This document shows positions 36,745 to 45,502 of a stretch of 64,000 nt of DNA, piece by piece. Below the pieces are notes generated by a model. That model was not told the origin of the DNA. It searched no databases and saw only the letters and a list, made by a program, of their open reading frames with translations. The stretch is from Prevotella heparinolytica (GTDB lineage: Bacteria; Bacteroidota; Bacteroidia; Bacteroidales; Bacteroidaceae), in the NCBI RefSeq assembly GCF_004342845.1, contig NZ_SLXB01000012.1, positions 32,584-96,583 on the forward strand, in the 5' to 3' direction. Every line of letters begins with the position of its first letter. Positions within the stretch are counted from its first letter, which is position 1. The translations under genes and the position numbers were made by a program.

Positions 36745-37605
36745 ATGAATCGGCACGCTATATCTCTCACCTCGCAAAGCGGACTTGTATTAGAAGGCGG
36801 AGGCATGCGCGGTGTCTTCACTTGTGGTGTCCTCGACAGTTTTATGGACCGTGGCATTCGCTTTCCCTATGCCATCGGTGTCAGTGCAGGAGCCTGCAAC
36901 GGGCTTTCTTATATGTCCGGTCAGCGCGGACGTGCCAAATACAGCAACATCGATTTGCTGGAGAAGTACAAGTACATAGGGTTGAGGCATCTGTTGAAGA
37001 AACGCAATATCATGGATTTCGATCTGCTGTTTCAGGAGTTTCCCGAGCATATACTGCCTTATGATTATGAGGCCTATTTCCGTTGTCCGGAGCGTTTTGT
37101 CATGGTGACCACCAATTGCACGACGGGCGAGGCCAACTATTTCGAGGAAAAGCAGTGTAAAGAACGTCTCATAGATATTGTAAGGGCTTCGAGCAGCCTG
37201 CCTTTTGTCTGCCCCATAACCTATGTGGACAACATCCCGATGCTCGATGGTGGTATTGTCGACAGCATTCCGGTGATGCGTGTCCGGCATGATGGCTTCA
37301 CCAACAATGTGGTGGTGCTGACGCGCAATCGTGGTTATCGTAAAGAGGTTAAAGGGACGAAAGTTCCTCCATTTATATATAAGAGGTATCCGCAGCTTCG
37401 CGAAGCCATCAACCGCCGCAGTGTGGTCTACAACGAGCAACTGGACTTGGTGGAGCAGATGGAGGAAGCCGGAGAAATCACTGTGATACGTCCGCGTAAT
37501 CCGATAGAAGTAAACCGCATAGAACGCAATATCAGAAAGTTGACAGACCTTTATGAAGAAGGATACCGGTGCGCGGAGGAGTTTGAGTTTGAATCGCACT
37601 ATTAG
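36745..37605 (+). CDS. Patatin-like phospholipase
   Basis: A 286-residue cytoplasmic lipid acyl hydrolase of the patatin family (YjjU-like). The oxyanion-hole motif GGGMRG is at 18-23, the nucleophile S47 in GVSAG, and the catalytic Asp in DGG (168-170). No signal peptide. Substrate unknown; probably membrane phospholipid or lysophospholipid. The 21-bp repeat array and the composite transposon begin just after it. Confidence 0.9.
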   Translation: MNRHAISLTSQSGLVLEGGGMRGVFTCGVLDSFMDRGIRFPYAIGVSAGACNGLSYMSGQRGRAKYSNIDLLEKYKYIGLRHLLKKRNIMDFDLLFQEFPEHILPYDYEAYFRCPERFVMVTTNCTTGEANYFEEKQCKERLIDIVRASSSLPFVCPITYVDNIPMLDGGIVDSIPVMRVRHDGFTNNVVVLTRNRGYRKEVKGTKVPPFIYKRYPQLREAINRRSVVYNEQLDLVEQMEEAGEITVIRPRNPIEVNRIERNIRKLTDLYEEGYRCAEEFEFESHY

Positions 37606-37613
37606 GAATCTTT

Positions 37614-37695
37614 GTTTCCGCCTTGCGAACACTTGTTCGCACGGTGCGTTTGTCTGTTCGCGCACTGCGTTTTTATATTCGCGCGGTGCGAACAA
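37614..37695. repeat. 21-bp palindromic tandem repeat array
   Basis: Units with GTTCGC cores start at 37,614 (diverged), 37,635, 37,656 and 37,677, 21 bp apart. GCGAAC-ACTT-GTTCGC and TTCGC-GCGGT-GCGAA are inverted repeats. It starts 8 bases after the patatin stop. Confidence 0.85.
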
Positions 37696-37752
37696 AGGAA
37701 TATACGTGTACCGAACAACTTTTCTCCGTGCATCGCACCGTTTTTCTATATA

Positions 37753-38484
37753 CCTTAAATTAGCAGACTTATAATTTTACAAGAAAGCAAGTCATTGGAT
37801 AACAATAAATTATCCAATGCTTGCATGTGTCAGGAAATTCACTACCTTAGTGCTGCAAAAACTCAAATAAAGAATATCTGACATATGGCAAAGGCAAACA
37901 TAAAATCTGAGAAAATCACTCCTTTCGGAGGAATATATTACGCAAGCAAGGCTTTTTATGCGCTTTCACTTGACAAAGTCATCAACGGCACTCTTGGTGT
38001 CCGCAGTTCTACCTACAACGGCTACCAGTGGGACGAGAGAGTGCGACTTCGACCGTCTCAACAATGACTTCGGATGGAAGCATCTGCCATGCTCCTTCTA
38101 GAAAGAGAACACCGTGTACATGATACTGACAGCCTTCTGCATGAATTTCTTCTCGTATTTCATAAGAGCAGTGTCATCCGTATTCACCAGCTTATCGCCT
38201 ACGTCAAGAATCAAGAAGTTTGTCTTCCACTTTACCGCCGTATGCGCCAAATGGACAAGGACGGCAAGAAGCTGGTGGCTGAATTTGTATACCGGCATGC
38301 CGTATGACAAACTTTCTTTTGGATAGATCCATTTTTTTCGTGGCTTTTGAATTCCAATCCCCAATGGGGAAAGGGGCGTCGTGTCCTAATTTGAACGTCT
38401 TTGGATTTTTATCGTGCAGATATACGTATGCGCACGATAAAAATCTAAAGAATATACGAAAAGACTTTGTCTGCTAATTTAAGG
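37753..38484 (+). mobile_element. IS1380-family copy 1, internally deleted
   Basis: The element has both 16-bp inverted repeats but is 732 bases long, against 1573 for copy 2. The 5' 300 bases and the 3' 400 bases match copy 2 closely; about 840 bases are missing, joined inside a short shared CGAGAG. Small differences (for example TTGCATGTG against TTGCATATG) show the copies are not fresh duplicates. Confidence 0.9.
37885..38326 (+). pseudogene. Truncated IS1380 transposase
   Basis: Starts with ATG and reads MAKANIKSEKITPFGG, identical in type to the complete copy, for 51 codons, then crosses the deletion out of frame and stops after nine more codons. The C-terminal part of the gene, down to the same TAG (38,326), is present in another frame. 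It cannot make an active enzyme but could be mobilised by copy 2. Confidence 0.9.
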
Positions 38485-38486
38485 TA

Positions 38487-38570
38487 TCGATAAAACTGGA
38501 TGCCGTTCTGAACAACATGAGCGACATCATCAGGAAGTATAGACAAAACCACCAAGGAGAGAGAAGATGA
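38487..38570 (+). pseudogene. 3' tail of a mobC-like relaxosome gene
   Basis: Directly after the IS end, one frame reads KLDAVLNNMSDIIRKYRQN and stops at a TGA that overlaps the relaxase ATG (38,567). This is the usual C-terminus and overlap of MobC-type accessory proteins preceding a Bacteroides relaxase. The rest of the gene was removed by the IS. The family call is inference from position and helical, basic character. Confidence 0.6.
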
Positions 38571-39519
38571 TAGGCAAGATAATGAAGGCGGCATCCTTTC
38601 GTGGATGTGTGCAGTATGTGACAGGCAAGGAGGGCGCAACCATCCTCGCCTCCGATGGTGTGTTGATCGGCTCAGTGGACAGCATCACGGAGAGCTTCGA
38701 GTTTCAGCGACAGATGAACACAAGGATTTCAAAGCCAGTAGGCCACATCGCTCTTAGCTTCAAACCAGAGGACAAGGACAAACTGACCGATTAGATGATG
38801 ACCAAGATTGCCCTTGAATACATGGAGATGATGGGTATCAAGGACACTCAGTTTCTCCTTGTCCGACATCACGACAACGACAATCCCCACTGCCATCTGG
38901 TCTATAACCGCATTGACTATCACGGCAAAACTATCACCGACCAAAACGATTTTAGGCGAAACGAAAAGGTAACGAAACGGCTTAAAGACAAGTGCGGACT
39001 GACCTACGGAACAGGCAAGGCAAAGACTAAAACTAGGCGGTTAAGGGGAGCGGAGAGGACGAAATATGAGATATATCACGTTGTCGGCAAGGCTCTAATG
39101 ACTTGTACATCGCTGAAAGAGTTCAATCAGCGACTTGCCCAAGATGGTGTCAAGCTGGAACTTGTCATGCGCAAAAGCGGCAGTCGCGACTTGAATGACG
39201 CTCAAGGGATGCGCTTCACCAAGGACGGCAGGAATTTCAAAGCATCACAAATCAGACGCGGACCGACGTTCCAATTTGTGCTGTCCAAACTCAATACGAA
39301 TGCAGAAAAAGAACGGAAGAAACAGGTTTATCAGAATACGATTAGCCACAACGAGCAGCCCAGACAAGAGACAGTGTCAGAATCTGCTTGCCGTTCTGAG
39401 GCATCTATTGTAGTGCCCTCTTTAGGATTGTTCGACACGACCAATCCCGCCTCGACCCTACAGAAGAAGAGTTTCGCCGACGGATGCAGCGTAAGAAGCG
39501 ACGCAGGCCAAGGCTATAA
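38567..39519 (+). pseudogene. MobA/VirD2-family relaxase with stop and frameshift
   Basis: A mobilisation nuclease that would nick oriT. MKAASFRGCVQYVTGKEGA (residues 6-24) is the N-terminal relaxase signature, and HHDNDNPHCHLVYNRID holds the metal-binding histidines. An in-frame TAG at 38,792 (KDKLTD-stop-MMTK) is one base from GAG. A second fault near 39,450 shifts the end: the expected basic tail EEEFRRRMQRKKRRRPRL reads in another frame to TAA at 39,517-39,519. So it is dead at two sites. A second start (ATGATG at 38,795) could still make a 258-residue fragment with the histidine motif but no tyrosine domain. Confidence 0.85.
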
Positions 39520-39522
39520 CGC

Positions 39523-39560
39523 AACAACCGCAGGAATCTTATTGCCCTGCGGTTGTTGTT
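39523..39560. terminator. Terminator between the relaxase and cargo operon
   Basis: AACAACCGCAGG (39,523-39,534) and CCTGCGGTTGTT (39,546-39,557) form a perfect 12-bp stem with T-rich sequence after it. It serves the convergent ends of both transcripts. Confidence 0.8.
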
Positions 39561-39574
39561 TCTTTCTATAAATG

Positions 39575-40912
39575 CTATCTGTTCAGGTACTTCCTCCCAC
39601 GCCGAATCACGATGCCTTTGTAGTTTGTCGATACTTTCTGGCCGCTCAAATTATATGAACAAGCGGAAGTTTCTTCGCTCTTTGTCTTTACAGCACTTAT
39701 CTCTGTTGTGCTTGAGAATCGCATGGGAAGCGAATCGGTGCATTGCACGCCACCGTTAAAATCAACGATTAACCGTAGATATTGTGTATCAGTGCTATTC
39801 CCTTTGGCAACAGGCTTATATCTGACCCTCCAGTCGCCAGTGTAATTCAGGTCTTTTACGGCAAGCGTGTCACTGCTGATGATGAGCGAGTCCTTGGAGT
39901 CGTTCAGTTCGGCAAAGATGCGGATGGTAGGCACAGGATAATCCTTTGTTGCGGCAATGTGGGGGTACTTGTAGTCCATCGCCACATGGAGCAGTGCCGT
40001 GCTGTCCTTATCGTAAACGTAGGTGTCACGGTCGAGCTTGAAGGTGGCTCTGAGTGTGTCCTGCACGTCAAAGGCCGTAGTGATGTTGGCTGCGGGGAAG
40101 TCGGACGTGAAGTCTATCTTATAGCGTCCCACTCTGGGCTTCTCCAGCCTAAAGGCCATCGAGTCGAGTCCTGCCAAGAGCGGCTTTGCCGTATCTTTGA
40201 GGCGCAGTTTTTTGTTGCCCTCAAGGATTGTGGTGTAAGTGGAATCGCTGTTCATCCGCGACACCACCCATCGGAGTGTCTCATTGCCCGTCAGCGTGTC
40301 GGGGTTGTAGGGATAGCCCGTTGTGATATGTGCAAGAAAGTCCACGTCCATGCCCAGCTTGCTTTCGAATGGGGCAATGCGAATGCCCGCCTCGTCCTTC
40401 ACGTCCATGGTGTCTGTCAAAATAAAGATGTCGGGGACGACGGAGAGATTTATCTGATAGCTGCCCCCGCGCATTATGGTGCTGCCAAGGATTAAGGCAT
40501 CTTTGTTTTGTCCCCACGCCAGCCCGAAGTCCTGCAGGTCGGTGAAATATTCCTGCACGGCTTTCGTTGTCACGCTCATGGCGGTGTCGCCATACATGTC
40601 GATGGCCTGAAAGACCAACGAGGACGACTCTGGAGCCACAAAGTCACGCTCCACGACATCGGAAGTCAGCTCGTAGCCGCCAGACTGTACGCCAACGTGC
40701 AGTCCCTTGCCATCCCACGACGGAGCACCCGTCACGTAGTTTGGGCCAACGGTCATCAGAAAGGGTTTGAATGTGATGACATCATACGGATAGGCACCCT
40801 TGTAGGTGGGTAACTGTATGGTGTCGCCCTTTCCTGTTGCAGCGTTGTCGCCCGGCTTTGCAGAGACTATGGCTGCAACCGAGAGGAGGAATAGTAATGC
40901 TATTTGCTTCAT
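39575..40912 (-). CDS. Secreted protein with T9SS-like C-terminal tail
   Basis: A 445-residue exported protein (signal MKQIALLFLLSVAAIVSA). The body is beta-rich with repeats of fibronectin-like strands (residues 90-400), and no enzyme motif is visible. The last 28 residues (YNLSGQKVSTNYKGIVI, then RRGRKYLNR) look like the type IX secretion C-terminal domain of Prevotella proteins. Gut Bacteroides generally lack a T9SS, so this tail would be useless here unless another route exists. Last gene of the cargo operon, 11 bases after its neighbour. I do not recognise its function. Confidence 0.8.
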   Translation of the reverse strand: MKQIALLFLLSVAAIVSAKPGDNAATGKGDTIQLPTYKGAYPYDVITFKPFLMTVGPNYVTGAPSWDGKGLHVGVQSGGYELTSDVVERDFVAPESSSLVFQAIDMYGDTAMSVTTKAVQEYFTDLQDFGLAWGQNKDALILGSTIMRGGSYQINLSVVPDIFILTDTMDVKDEAGIRIAPFESKLGMDVDFLAHITTGYPYNPDTLTGNETLRWVVSRMNSDSTYTTILEGNKKLRLKDTAKPLLAGLDSMAFRLEKPRVGRYKIDFTSDFPAANITTAFDVQDTLRATFKLDRDTYVYDKDSTALLHVAMDYKYPHIAATKDYPVPTIRIFAELNDSKDSLIISSDTLAVKDLNYTGDWRVRYKPVAKGNSTDTQYLRLIVDFNGGVQCTDSLPMRFSSTTEISAVKTKSEETSACSYNLSGQKVSTNYKGIVIRRGRKYLNR

Positions 40913-40923
40913 GACCGCAATCT

Positions 40924-41334
40924 CTATTCAAATGTGTAGGTGGCCAGTGTAGAGGTCTGGTTGTAACTGCTGTCTCCCGTTTTCAGGATGGTCTTGGTGA
41001 TGGTCACCTGGCCAGTGGCATTGTAGCTTGCCTTGGCTGTCGAGTAATAGGCATCGCAGGCACTCTTCACGGCAGCGTCTTTCTCCGTAGTGTTCGATGA
41101 GGTGACATACGTGCTTCCTCCGAGTGCCGACGAAATGGCCGAGTTGAATCCTGGAATAATCAGCAAGGCATCCATGTCGAGCGACGTTGAGGATGATGTA
41201 AGATTACCGTCGGCGGTGTAACTGACGATGTATTGTGTGTCATCGTCATCATCACTGCCGCAGGCCGTGAACACAGTGGTTGTAATCATTGCAGCAAGGA
41301 GGACGGCTGCAAGCGTCATGAGATTCTTTTTCAT
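40924..41334 (-). CDS. Small surface-type lipoprotein
   Basis: A 136-residue lipoprotein: MKKNLMTLAAVLLAAMITTTVFTAC, with C25 the lipid cysteine, followed by GSDDDDD. The acid run after the cysteine is the surface-export type of signal in Bacteroidetes. The mature part is rich in Ser and Thr and has no recognised domain. It is 11 bases upstream of the T9SS-tail protein and 22 bases after the membrane protein. Function unknown. Confidence 0.8.
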   Translation of the reverse strand: MKKNLMTLAAVLLAAMITTTVFTACGSDDDDDTQYIVSYTADGNLTSSSTSLDMDALLIIPGFNSAISSALGGSTYVTSSNTTEKDAAVKSACDAYYSTAKASYNATGQVTITKTILKTGDSSYNQTSTLATYTFE

Positions 41335-41356
41335 AATCGAAGTGTTGTTTAAATTG

Positions 41357-42052
41357 TTATATGCTGAAATCTATTTCTGTATCTTCAACCTCGCCATTCC
41401 ACAACTTGTGCAGGAACGGGAGAATTTTTTCTTGATATACTGGCAAGCTCTTTTCCAACGAGTTGGCCCAGCCGCCATGCTGCAAGATAAAGTAGCGCAC
41501 TTCGGGCATATCGAGCATCAGCCGGACCTTCTCCCTGTCGGTCTGGGTGCTGCTAAAACGTGGGTCAGTCAGGATTTGGCGTAATGTTTCCTGCCGCAAG
41601 TCCTCAACGTGCTGGCATCTCTGCTCCATCCAATCAAGATACTCGAAGCCGAATCCGAGGTTTTCGGCGAAACGGCCCAATATGTGCGCATTCTCATAAC
41701 TGCCCTTGAACACGCTTTCGGCGGAGTGGTCATGGAGCGTGAAATTGGTTGAGCCGAACACGTCCTTGAACAAGCTGAGCGTGTCGTCAGAGACATCAGG
41801 CCAGCGCGAGGTGACAACTTGCAAAATGGAGTCTTGGCTTATCATCATCTTCACAAGACCCTCCAAGCTTTCACCACGCCGCTCCATATTGGCAAGGCAA
41901 CGCTCCACCGTCTCCTCCGCAGCATCTACCTGTCGGCTCCGCTCAATCCACCAAGTCGTGCCGAATGTCAGCACGATGCCCAGCACGGTGGCGAGAAGGT
42001 TGCTGAGGAAGCCTCCTATCCAATCCTTGTACTTCTTCATATACCCCTTCAT
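41357..42052 (-). CDS. Single-pass membrane protein of unknown function
   Basis: A 231-residue protein with one strong membrane segment (about residues 11-35, FLSNLLATVLGIVLTFGTTWW) and a large, helical, probably periplasmic or cytoplasmic remainder rich in charged residues. No recognised domain. Its start overlaps the stop of the lipoprotein gene upstream by four bases (ATGA, 42,049-42,052), so it is translated with it. It may act with, or protect against, the upstream protein; that is a guess from gene order. Confidence 0.75.
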   Translation of the reverse strand: MKGYMKKYKDWIGGFLSNLLATVLGIVLTFGTTWWIERSRQVDAAEETVERCLANMERRGESLEGLVKMMISQDSILQVVTSRWPDVSDDTLSLFKDVFGSTNFTLHDHSAESVFKGSYENAHILGRFAENLGFGFEYLDWMEQRCQHVEDLRQETLRQILTDPRFSSTQTDREKVRLMLDMPEVRYFILQHGGWANSLEKSLPVYQEKILPFLHKLWNGEVEDTEIDFSI

Positions 42053-43581
42053 TTGCTGATAGTCTCACGATATGGTGGACGAATAATGATGTCCTGCTTA
42101 TACCAGCCGTTGAAGAAATTCCCATTCTCGCTGTAGCTGCTGAAAGTCTTGTTGCGATAGCTGTTGAACGAGTGGTCGAAGCCCAGAAACACATGCAGGA
42201 TGATGTCTCCATAGTTCTTGGGGTGTTCCACCTTCCACAGCCAGCATTGTGCCGACTTGAAGGCGTTGGTTCCAAGTATGGGAGGTGTACGGAACGAATA
42301 ACCACTCCAGCCGCTGAAATCGTAGTTGTTGGTATTGATGTCGTACTGCCAGGCGGCGTTGTTCAGGCAGTTGTCGTCGTTCATCGAGAGTGCCGTGATG
42401 GTCATGTCCTCCGTGGTATAGGTGTTGCTGATGCTGCCACCCACGCCACCAGACAGCACACCCTCGACACCAGAGCCAGACACTCCCACAGAGCCAGACA
42501 GATTCCAGCTCTCCTCAACGGTCGTGGAGTGCTGTCCTGTCGTGCTGGTTGGCGAGTAGTCTATCAGAACCGCCCCTTCACTGTTCTTCAGCAGTGTGCC
42601 ATGGCTGTCTTTGCGCAGGGTGTTGCTCACAATTTCCCTCGACAGGAAGAATCCCTGATAGTTCCAATTCCCGCCTTTCCAACTGCCTATCCAGAAGTTA
42701 CTGCTGTTGCCCAGCACGGTCTGCTCTATGAGATAGTAGTCGGCATCCTCATCGTATTTGTAGGCCGCCCAGATGTTTGTCGAGATGGTGAACACACAGG
42801 AGCGGTTCGTTAGCCTTGACTCATACCCATTCGATGGCTTCAGTGTGTAGGAACGTGTGACGTTCTGTGCCGTCATTTTCGATGCCAGATCGCCCGATGC
42901 GCCACGGGTAGCGGCTCTTGCCGACATGGCATTATTGCCCTCTGCCTGTTCGTTGAGCCAAGCTGCCAAAGGGTCGGCATGGAGTCCGTTCAGGTAGGGT
43001 GTCAGTTCCTGTTCTGGCTCGCCATCATCTTCGTCGAAGATGTCATTCAACGTGTAAATGTTGCCGTCTGCGTCAATTGCAATCATGTCGTAGCACACAT
43101 GGTCCTCGTGTTCCTCCCCTCCCGTGTCTATATGAACATACTCATCGTTGCTCTCTGCCGGATATGTCTGGAAGAACACAAGCCATGCTGCCGTGCGCAT
43201 CTGTCTGACGGTGGGTTGGTCGATGATGAGTTTCTTCCCTTGTCGAATGGCCTCCATTATGTCGGGTGCCACACTATCATCGTTAGCAAGTACGTTGATG
43301 TCACTTCCCTTTATCAAGATGGCATCCGTCTCGTCTGTGATGCTTGTCATCGGATGCTCTACTCTGCGGATGAAAGCCTCTGCCACCTGACTGAAGCCAG
43401 ACCCCAAGATGGTCACTCGTTGAGCTGTAGTCTGGTCCATCTGGTCGGTTTCAGGTAGCGGCATAACCACGATGTCAACATCATCATCGACAACGGGATT
43501 GTCACTCTTGTCGGTACATCCTGCAAAGCTCATAGCAGCAAAACACAGGGTTGCCAATGCGAATCTCTTCATTTTCGTCAT
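42049..43581 (-). CDS. Lipoprotein with leukocidin-like beta-barrel region
   Basis: A 510-residue lipoprotein; lipobox FAGC with C22 (or C19 from the second ATG, MKRFALA, at 43,572), followed by TDKSDN. Residues about 240-510 hold the features of the leukocidin/haemolysin barrel: a Gly/Ser-rich alternating hairpin (WNLSGSVGVSGSGVEG, LSGGVGGSISNTY), W-rich strands (FWIGSWKGGNWNYQ) and paired aromatic segments near the C-terminus. Residues 25-235 are unlike anything I know. Surface lipidation of a pore-former would be unusual. The family call is tentative. First gene of the operon, only six bases from the IS end. Confidence 0.55.
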   Translation of the reverse strand: MTKMKRFALATLCFAAMSFAGCTDKSDNPVVDDDVDIVVMPLPETDQMDQTTAQRVTILGSGFSQVAEAFIRRVEHPMTSITDETDAILIKGSDINVLANDDSVAPDIMEAIRQGKKLIIDQPTVRQMRTAAWLVFFQTYPAESNDEYVHIDTGGEEHEDHVCYDMIAIDADGNIYTLNDIFDEDDGEPEQELTPYLNGLHADPLAAWLNEQAEGNNAMSARAATRGASGDLASKMTAQNVTRSYTLKPSNGYESRLTNRSCVFTISTNIWAAYKYDEDADYYLIEQTVLGNSSNFWIGSWKGGNWNYQGFFLSREIVSNTLRKDSHGTLLKNSEGAVLIDYSPTSTTGQHSTTVEESWNLSGSVGVSGSGVEGVLSGGVGGSISNTYTTEDMTITALSMNDDNCLNNAAWQYDINTNNYDFSGWSGYSFRTPPILGTNAFKSAQCWLWKVEHPKNYGDIILHVFLGFDHSFNSYRNKTFSSYSENGNFFNGWYKQDIIIRPPYRETISK

Positions 43582-43587
43582 ATATTA

Positions 43588-45160
43588 CCTTAAATTAGCA
43601 GACTTATAATTTTACAAGAAAGCAAGTCTTTGGATAACAATAAATTACCCAATGCTTGCATATGTCAGGAAATTCACTTACCTTAGTGCTGCTTAAAACT
43701 CAAATAAAGAATATCTGACATGTGGCAAAGGTAAACATAAAATCTGAGAAAATCACTCCTTTTGGAGGAATTTATTGCGCAAGCAAGGCTTTTTATGCGC
43801 TTTCACTTGACAAAGTCATCAACGGCACTCTTGGTGTTCGCAGTTCTACCTACAACGGCTACCAGTGGGACGAGATAATGTCAGCCATGTCTGACGTGTT
43901 TCATTGTGGCGGTGACTGCGTGGAAGATGTCAACAGAAGCGAGTGCCACCTGCGGGAATCACCTGAAATCCGGATACCGACGAGCCACACAATCGGGCGT
44001 GCCATAAAGGAACTCTCCCATGAAGACATGGAATACAAGTCTTCGTCAGGCAATGTGTTCAGATTCAATACCAACCCAAGACTCAATGACCTTCTGATGA
44101 AACTCAACATGAAGATGGGACTGTTCAAATACGGCCAGACTGTCAACGTGGATTTCGACCATGTTTTCGTCAAGACGGAAAAAGCCGATGCGAAGTATTC
44201 GTACAAGCAAGCTTACGGCTATTTCCCTGGTGTCGTCTCAATAGATGGCATCATTGCGTACATCGAAAACCGTGACGGCAACACACCCGTCAAGTTCCAT
44301 CAGGCTGACACACTGTCAAGGGCTTTCAAGCTGCTTCATTCATACGGCTTGCACATAGGCATCTTCCGTGCCGATTGCGGCTCCTATTCGGAGGATATCA
44401 TAAGGACTGTTGACGGCAACTGCCGCATATTCTACATACGGGCCATACACAGTGCGTCAATGTACAGCCGTATACAAGATATACGTGAATGGAAGCGTGT
44501 TGAGATAGGCTCGCAGGAAACGGAAGTGGCCTCGGTTATGTCAACACAGTTCATGGAGGATTCCCATTACCGCATTGTAGTGCAACGGACAAAGGAAAAG
44601 GACAGTACACCTGATCTTTTCGGTGACAGGTACACCTACCGCTACATCATAACCAATGACTGGGACAGTGAAGAGAAGAACGTTATCGAAACGTACAACA
44701 AGCGTGGGGCGAGAGAGCGCGACTTCGACCGTCTCAACAATGACTTCGGATGGAAGCATCTGTCATGCTCCTTCTTGAAAGAGAACACCGTGTACATGAT
44801 ACTGACAGCCTTCTGCATGAATTTCTTCTCGTATTTCATAAGAGCTGTGTCATCCGTATTCACCAGCTTATCGCCTACGTCAAGAATCAAGAAGTTTGTC
44901 TTCCACTTTACCGCCGTATGCGCCAAATGGACAAGGACGGCAAGAAGCTGGTGGCTGAATTTGTATACCGGCATGCCGTATGACAAACTTTCTTTTGGAT
45001 AGATCCATTTTTTTCGTGGCTTTTGAATTCCAATCCCCAATGGGGAAAGGGGCGTCGTGTCCTAATTTGAACGTCTTTGGATTTTTATCGTGCAGATATA
45101 CGTATGCGCACGATAAAAATCTAAAGAATATACGAAAAGACTTTGTCTGCTAATTTAAGG
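43588..45160 (+). mobile_element. IS1380-family copy 2, complete
   Basis: 1573 bases with 16-bp inverted repeats CCTTAAATTAGCAGAC and GTCTGCTAATTTAAGG and one transposase gene. IS1380-family relatives in Bacteroides (IS612, IS942 and similar) are known to carry outward promoters that switch on cfiA or nim genes. No clear -7 box facing the minus-strand cargo could be picked out. Confidence 0.93.
43722..45002 (+). CDS. IS1380-family transposase
   Basis: A 426-residue DDE transposase. The start is GTG at 43,722, aligned with the ATG start of the deleted copy (MAKANIKS); no in-frame ATG lies nearer. NVDFDHVFVKTEK, GIFRADCGSYS and KHLSCSFLKENTVYMILTAF carry the conserved acidic and C-terminal segments of the family. 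It appears complete, so the element could still move itself and copy 1. Confidence 0.92.
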   Translation: MAKVNIKSEKITPFGGIYCASKAFYALSLDKVINGTLGVRSSTYNGYQWDEIMSAMSDVFHCGGDCVEDVNRSECHLRESPEIRIPTSHTIGRAIKELSHEDMEYKSSSGNVFRFNTNPRLNDLLMKLNMKMGLFKYGQTVNVDFDHVFVKTEKADAKYSYKQAYGYFPGVVSIDGIIAYIENRDGNTPVKFHQADTLSRAFKLLHSYGLHIGIFRADCGSYSEDIIRTVDGNCRIFYIRAIHSASMYSRIQDIREWKRVEIGSQETEVASVMSTQFMEDSHYRIVVQRTKEKDSTPDLFGDRYTYRYIITNDWDSEEKNVIETYNKRGARERDFDRLNNDFGWKHLSCSFLKENTVYMILTAFCMNFFSYFIRAVSSVFTSLSPTSRIKKFVFHFTAVCAKWTRTARSWWLNLYTGMPYDKLSFG

Positions 45161-45502
45161 ATATATACCGCATCGCTTTCTCTAATACATCCGCCTTATC
45201 CCGTGTACACAGCCCACAGCCATTCCATATATCCGGTCACTTCAGGCAGCAAGGGCGGTTTCCTATCAAACTTGGAACTGTTTCCTTAAGCTGTATCCGG
45301 ATATAAAGAACAGTATCACAAAGGCTTTTTTATTTCCCAAAATGCCTTCACAACGCCTTACGGAGTAGGAAGTATCAAAAGTGCTATCATTCGTAACATT
45401 TGTTATATGTCCGAGAAAGGCTTAGCTCTATTTTTGCAGACATAAAACTCGATTGATGAATTGAGTTGAAGGGAATACATTATAAACTTTAAACTAATAA
45501 GT
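45161..45502. promoter_or_regulatory. Leader region of susC with a -7 box
   Basis: 341 bases between the transposon and susC. TATTTTTG (45,429-45,436) matches the Bacteroides -7 box; a TTTG 26 bases upstream is too far for a normal -33, as expected for an activator-dependent promoter. The binding site of the sensor could not be picked out. No gene is seen. Confidence 0.45.

Larger units (their letters stand above)
37753..45160. mobile_element. Composite transposon bounded by two IS1380-family copies
   Basis: A 7.4-kb unit. The outer ends are CCTTAAATTAGCAGAC (37,753) and GTCTGCTAATTTAAGG (ending 45,160), and the flanking bases are ATATA on both sides (37,748-37,752 and 45,161-45,165). The inner flanks of the two copies (TATCG at 38,485; TATTA before 43,588) do not match each other or the outer ones, so the whole unit, not each IS, appears to have jumped. 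The inside holds a mobC tail, a broken relaxase and a four-gene minus-strand operon. It lies between the patatin gene and the fructan locus. The ATATA call is weakened by the AT-repeat context. Confidence 0.75.

Noticed and set aside
37753-45160. Integrative conjugative element
   Set aside because: No integrase, tra genes or attachment sites; only a mobilisation gene fragment between two IS copies.
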